DNA from: Diospyros lotus
Taxonomy: Eukaryota > Streptophyta > Magnoliopsida > Ericales > Ebenaceae
Direction of reading: 5' to 3'
NCBI RefSeq assembly: GCF_014633365.1
Contig: NC_068344.1
Span: forward strand, 18,119,669 to 18,183,668
DNA: 64,000 nt
Under the pieces are notes generated by a model. It did no database searches. It saw nothing but the letters and a program-made list of their open reading frames with translations, and was not told the origin of the DNA. The translations under genes were made by a program, and so were the position numbers. Below are positions 58,405 to 64,000 of the stretch, in pieces. Numbering within the stretch: position 1 is the stretch's first letter; the number at the start of each line of letters is the position of its first letter.

Positions 58405-59679
58405 TAATTCCATTCAAGCTACGTAATACAAAATACATTCTCTACGATCACAAACAACATCTCCCAAGACCTTTGACGTGAGAGTAGACCCGCGCACACA
58501 CTTTTCTACCCATCCTCCCTACTCGACTCCTCGCCAGCTATTTCTTTACCTTCACCTGGAATGGTGGAGGGTACAAAGTGAGCTACAAAGCTCAACAAGT
58601 ATGAGAAATAGGAAGCAAAAACGTGACAGATAATAATGTGATACAAGTGTGGTGGGTGGTATCTGAAAAGCATATATATATGGATGACAGATCATAACAC
58701 ATGGATCACACACCCACCCATGATGATAATGCCTTGCAACCAACGAAGCTGTGATAACATGCGGACCATAGGTCCTATCTCATATACTTGGCTATAGCCA
58801 TACATATATATAATCTCACCCAGGGTCGTCACCATTAAGCGTGGCCCTTAGTTGTCACCGCAAGAGCATAACCCCAGTCAGGCTAGTGCCTATTGGTTTT
58901 GGGGGATATATCTCGGCATTACACAACCGCAACGCGCATCAATTTCTCATTCCTTCCATGCAAATGCAATGCAACAAGTAGTTGGCCACACTCAATGCTC
59001 ATGCCACATTAATCATCCATGCTCCATGAGAACGCATGTAATGTGAAGTTTAATGCTCACACATAAGAACATGCCCATCATGCACAAATATCACACTATC
59101 AAAACAAGCCATGACAAGGATTAACATGCTTAGCTTAATATTACACATTCCACAATCATGGCCATCATAGTGAATAAATAGCAATAAAAGATGGAACACG
59201 TAACACTTGGGCTCACAGGCAAGACATAGTATTCTATTGGGTGTTCAAGTTAGTAGCAGCAAGGCATGATGAAGAGACAAACCTCTCATGCTAATAATTT
59301 CAACAAAATCACCATTCCTTAGGAAAAGTGGGGAGAAACAAGCCCCACTTGGTTGTTAGCCCCACTTGCTTGCAAGACCTTAGCGTCACTACTATCGGGT
59401 TACTTCATGACATACGGCATAGTGTATTTTCACGCATCACAATATTGAGTCAATCACTTAGATATTAATATCTAACTTGAGTGTTTTATACCTCTGGAAC
59501 ATTCAACGTTCCAGGTGCATCAAGTGTATCAGGTACCCCGGGCTCAAGCAAAGGTAAAAAGGAAATGGCTACTTAATATTACCCTTATTTTACTCTTCTT
59601 CCAATAAATCAAGTTATTTTAATTATACCGCCTAACACGACTTTAATTTATTACTATTGTATCATATTTTTTGATATAT
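58405..59679 (-). other. LTR-like sequence, no gene seen
   Basis: Read on the minus strand it has LTR-like text (TTGTTGAGCTTTGTAGCTCAC, TTCCAGGTGAAGGTAAAG). It resembles in layout the sequence at 63400-63900. Termini and target duplication not found. An inverted repeat GGAACATTCAACGTTCC lies near 59497-59513. Confidence 0.35.
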
Positions 59680-61246
59680 GAGAAAATGTGTTTGATGAAA
59701 AACCTATCTTAGAATGAAAACTCTTTTATGTGAATCTCAAATTTCGAAATAAGATTTTCATATTTCGAAACATGCATTAATAGTGTTTGGTGTGAATGTT
59801 CAAATATTTGAAAAATCCAAAGTTCATGCATCATGTTTTGAAACTTAGTCTCTATGTTTCGAAACATCATTCTACCATGTTTCTATACTTGTTTCGAAAT
59901 GCTTTTTGAAAGGTTTCAATGATTGCTAAGTCTGTATGCTATTTTGAAATCTATTTCAGATTTAAGCATATGTTTCGAAACCTATATGGTATGTTTCGAA
60001 ACATTTGACAATTCTATCGGTAGAGCATTTAAAATCTAAGTTGCATATGTTTTGAAATAAGTTTTTGAAATATGTTTTCATCATGTTTCGAAACATGTGA
60101 CTCTGTCAGCAGAACTTTTAAAAACTCGAGATGTTTTTGCTTTTCATTTTCTTTATATTCAAAAGTTTTTCAAAAAGATTACCTTTTATTTTATCTCCAT
60201 AATTTCAATTTCAAATTTTGTAAGTGGAGAACAAAACAAAATCATAAGTAAGCATAAAACATTATCTCCTACTTATTCTGTCTCTAAGTGCATAACCAAC
60301 TGTAAAGGTTGGATGTTTCAAAATATATGATGTATGTTTCGAAACCTTAGTGTAAAAGTGTGTTGTTTTGAAACCAATAAAGTGTGTTTCAAAACCTACT
60401 TTAATATCTTGTCTCTAATGGTTATAATTAGCCAAATCCCTATCTCTTATTATATATAGCAGTTCTTTAAAGACAATGATAAGAACTTACAAGCACATAC
60501 ACGAGAACACACACACAAGAGACACAAGATACATACTCAAGCACTTGTGAACAAAATCTTTTTAACAAGCCCTCAAAGAAGATGCATACATACAATCTTT
60601 GATGTGCATTGTGGTGTGAAAAGGAGAAGCAAGCTGAAATTCGAGGTCTCATCCTTCTAGCTCTCCTCACCTCAAAACCAAGAGGTTTGTACAACCATTT
60701 GGTAAGACATTTTATTGCATTAAATCTATTAGGCTGCAAAAGATAAATTTCATTTATCATGTTTTTGGTTGTAAAGTTTGAATTTAGCCTTAAAAAGCAT
60801 TATGGTGTAACGTTTGAGTTGAGCCATAAAAACTCATCGTGTACAAGGTTTTAGGGTGAATCGTGGTAAAACCCTTATTGTGGTTGATCACTAGTGAAAG
60901 TGATTGTGTTTGAAGGTAGTGGACTAAGCGGGGTGCCGAACCACTATAAATCTCGTGTGCATTTGCTTTACTATTTTTACTTGCCTATTCTCATTGTTCA
61001 TGTTTTTAAAATAATCATTTTCAAAAAGCTAAAAGTTTTGAAATAAGCAAAACAGAGAGGAAGGTTTCGAAACATATATAGTAGGTTTCAAAACATACTT
61101 AACAGAAAGTTGATTTCGAAACATTCTTCTTCATATTTCGAAACATAGTATTCTGTAAGCAATAAGTCCTTAAACTATCGAAAAATTTATCCTAATCCCA
61201 ATTCACATCCATCTTGGGATATATTTTCCATCATTTGGAATTAACA
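59680..61246 (-). repeat. GTTTCGAAAC-rich LTR-like repeat, copy 2 (inverted)
   Basis: The right end (TTGGAATTAACA, 61246) is the start in reverse. The stretch 61150-61235 is complementary to 46905-46970, and 60780-60960 to 47370-47570. GTTTCGAAAC words cluster at 59750-60110 and 61060-61145. The left boundary is approximate. Confidence 0.6.
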
Positions 61247-61389
61247 ATTACCTATTCCTATATGGATGTCTTGAGGCCCTTATTTTTTACAAGAAAGGAA
61301 CAAAGGTTAAAGTATGGTAATTTTCAGGTTATATCATGCGGCGTGCTCATTTTTTTATTCAAATCTCTAAAGAGCATTATTGAAAATAC

Positions 61390-62123
61390 AAGTTATTGAA
61401 GATTGTTGGTTCATACTATAATGCGATAAATAGTTATATGATTAACCATTTGTAATACTCAATATTACATGGTGATGGAAAGAATATGATTTTCGGTTAT
61501 TTAGAAAGGACATCGGGTAGTTCGGGAAGCTCAGATGTTGATTTCGAAAAATTAATTAATAAAATTGCCGAATTGATGGTAGAGTCTGCCCCGAGACTTA
61601 GATGTCCAGGAGAGAGGGCATATGATTGGTGAGAGTCTCGAGGTGAGGCTAATGACGCAAGAAGTAGTCCGACCAGGAGTAATTTTCAGAATAATTTTTG
61701 TATAAGCCCGAATGGGTGCCAGTACTGAATGGTTGTAAGGGACCTTCGAAAAAGTGAGGGGACCCTAGGGATGGTTTGGTTTTACGAGTAAGGAAACCCT
61801 AAAGTGTTTTCGGGTAGAATATAGGTCCCATGTAGGCGCATGGACAAAATTGATATTCTAGAGTAAATGTCAGTAATTAATTTTCGAAGAAATCAAGATT
61901 TTTGTGGCTTGGTGAAATTATTTAAGGCTTGGAGGGTCCAAGTGCAATAAGTAAAATTCCTAAGTGGAATTAAGGTGTTTTTTAAATGAGATTATGAGAA
62001 AATTGAGGGTTAAATGTGTATTATATATATATAGGCGTGAGCTTTCCTAGAAGCTTCCTAAGTTTTTTTTGTCTTTGAAATTTGAAATCAGAGAGAGGGA
62101 AAGGGAGATTGGCCAAGGCAGGG

Positions 62124-62165
<42 letters not shown>

Positions 62166-64000
62166 AGAAGAGATATGATCAGCAGAGGTGGCCGATCGTG
62201 GCCGGCCGGATAAGCGAGCAGTGGCGCGGCTAGAGGAAGCCGCAACCAGCGGTGGTGCTGAAGCAGCCGCAGCCATGGCGGCAGCGATGAAGGCTGACAA
62301 AGCTAGAGCAACTGAGGGCAGCAGTACAAGTGGCGGGCTTGGCCGGCGTCGGTGGTTGAAGGCGGTGGTCGGCGATAGTTGCAAGCAGTAATGGCCGCAG
62401 CATGATGCGGCAGTGGGAGCGGAAGTAGGTTGGTCGCGCGGGGGAGCCAGCGTGGAGGCTCGCAGCGGAGATTGGTGGCCTGCGGTCGCGTAGCAGCTGG
62501 GGATGACTAACGACGTCAGTGTGACCAGGAGTAGCAGTCGACGAAGCCAGGCGAAGGTGGCCGGCAGCTAGTACACGGGAGTAGGCGCTACGCGCATGTA
62601 GTGAAGAAGAACAGAGGAAGAAGAAGAAGTGGGGAATGAGAGAAAAAAAATAAAAAGAAAAAGAAATTAAAGAAAAATAAAAAGAAATAGGGAAAATAGG
62701 GAAAATTGGAGAAAAAAATGGGGAAAATGCCAAAAAAATCCAGAAAAATAGGAGAAAATTCTAAAAATTATAATGGGGCTCAAGGAGTTTGCCAGAGGAT
62801 CAGAAATGGGGTTTTGAGCTCAATGTGGCATCTCATGAGGCAACGCCAATGTGAGAGGTTGGTCGATTTTCTCTTCCAGATTCGATGAGGTAAAGTAATT
62901 AATTATTTTCTAGTTATGTACATTAGGTGAGATAGTGTAATGTGAAGTGATGGTTGGATTATGCCCATGATTGGGGTTGTTTGTAAGTTGTTGATGGGTG
63001 GATTTTTGCGGTGAATGGCAGAAACGTAGGCCCTGGTTTAATTTTTATTATTGTTGGGTTTTGTGTGGTATCTAGGTTCTATCGAGGAGGCGGTGGTCCT
63101 AAAAGAGTTCAAAGAAGGCTGGCGTTCTCGCTTTTGGCATATGAGACTTCGAGCCAGGTAAGGGATGACCCCAAGGGTGGTGGTTTTGTATGCATCTATA
63201 AATGTTTTCTTAATGAGTTGCATGCAGTGGTAATACTTACATGATAGGAGTTCTAGTGTACCTATGGCCATATGGAGGACTAGTGTTGTGGGAAGGGGTA
63301 TGTTGATGCCTCAAATCTCGATGGGTTGTGAGGATGAAAGGACCTAGCCTCAATTGGATGCACTTGGCATACATAATCATGTTATATTCAGATTTACATG
63401 CATTGCACCCTTACTGAGTATTTATGAGTCATGAGGTTTTACCTCATGTTGTAGATGTTACAAGTCTAGATGCAAGCAAGGATGGCGTAGGGAGGATGAA
63501 GTGGAAACTAGTATTATTGCCCGAGAGGTGTTGTTGTATATTCTCTTGTATTTTCATATATATTCCTGTATATATTCTTGATTATGAATGTAAATGTTGT
63601 TAAGCGCTAGATGTATCTAGTTGTTGAAATCACCATAGTGTGATAGGTGGTTGTGAGATTGCTTGATGTATATGGCTTTAGTTGGTAGAGACGAGTTTCG
63701 GATCAAGTAAGGATCAAAAAGGTATGTTCCCGTAAATCCCCAGTACTCATTGGATGTTTGATGCTCTAGTTTTGTACCTGGGTCACCTTTGGCTTGTTGT
63801 GATGCGAGCTGAAGAAAGATGAAGCTCACTCAGGTTTCGGGTCCCGATTCACTGTGTTTCCTTGTTTGTGTTTGGACTAATTCCTTGAGTGGAGCGAAGA
63901 GAAGGATGAATCCTAGTGCTCACCTAGGGCATTTCCTGTTGAAATATAGTGCAACCCTTCAATTGTTGGTTTGTCGTGTGAGTGATTCAGTCGATTATTC
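61390..64000 (+). other. LTR-like / leader sequence with (GA)n and GC-rich stretch
   Basis: No convincing gene. 61560-61700 has text I associate with long gypsy LTRs (AATTGATGGTAGAGTCTG). A (GA)n run at 62127-62162 precedes a GC-rich stretch (62180-62600) with chance frames on both strands. 63400-63990 again looks LTR-like. Boundaries lie beyond the window. Confidence 0.35.

Noticed and set aside
62230..62733. 167-codon minus-strand frame, with plus-strand frames across the same GC-rich stretch
   Set aside because: Low-complexity alanine, serine and phenylalanine runs, no homology cue, no splice context.

Overview
This window is nuclear DNA of a flowering plant. It is AT-rich, has GT-AG introns, long poly-A/T tracts and microsatellites, and is packed with plant-type LTR retrotransposons and MITEs. 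I cannot name the species. The only host genes that look intact are two tandem paralogues of the ITN1/ACD6-like ankyrin-PGG membrane protein family, gene A (5852-20231) and gene B (26699-31722), both on the + strand. Each has seven exons with identical intron phases and no internal stop. The exons join to 766 and 754 residues. In both, the first exon encodes a copia-gag-like domain placed in front of the ankyrin repeats and the four-helix PGG region.

Layout. 1-1862 is the 3' end of a Tat-type Ty3/gypsy element, with an antisense gene start and a complete LTR. 2226-3442 is a truncated CACTA-like repeat. A tandem duplication follows: unit A about 4098-21548 and unit B about 21744-32925, each carrying one gene. 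Aligning the units exposes insertions that postdate the duplication: hAT-like MITEs at 4611 and 22939, a CACTA MITE at 28131, a Mutator-like MITE at 26032 and a long inverted repeat at 23970-25932. A 9-kb block in intron 4 of gene A (9348-18326) holds a gag-protease-only LTR element (9738-16198).

From 33 to 46 kb there is a three-level nest. A copia element was hit at its LTR/PBS junction by a non-autonomous CACTA element (33707-45709), which was hit in turn by a 10.9-kb Tat gypsy (33977-44829). Target-site duplications survive at the two inner levels. The gypsy carries degenerate gag-pro-RT-RH-aRH-IN on the minus strand and an oppositely oriented, intron-containing gene with its own promoter. 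A second copy of the CACTA family lies at 47607-48909, inside a repeat full of a GTTTCGAAAC motif (46890-50279) that recurs inverted at 59680-61246.

From 51.5 to 58.4 kb is a decayed chromovirus-like gypsy whose gag is split by two solo LTRs in opposite orientation. The rest, to 64 kb, is LTR-like sequence with no convincing gene.

In regulation and evolution, the two host genes probably make plasma-membrane ankyrin proteins of the defence/stress type, and the surrounding transposons have reshaped their promoters and introns. All function calls come from reading the sequence; no searches were run.
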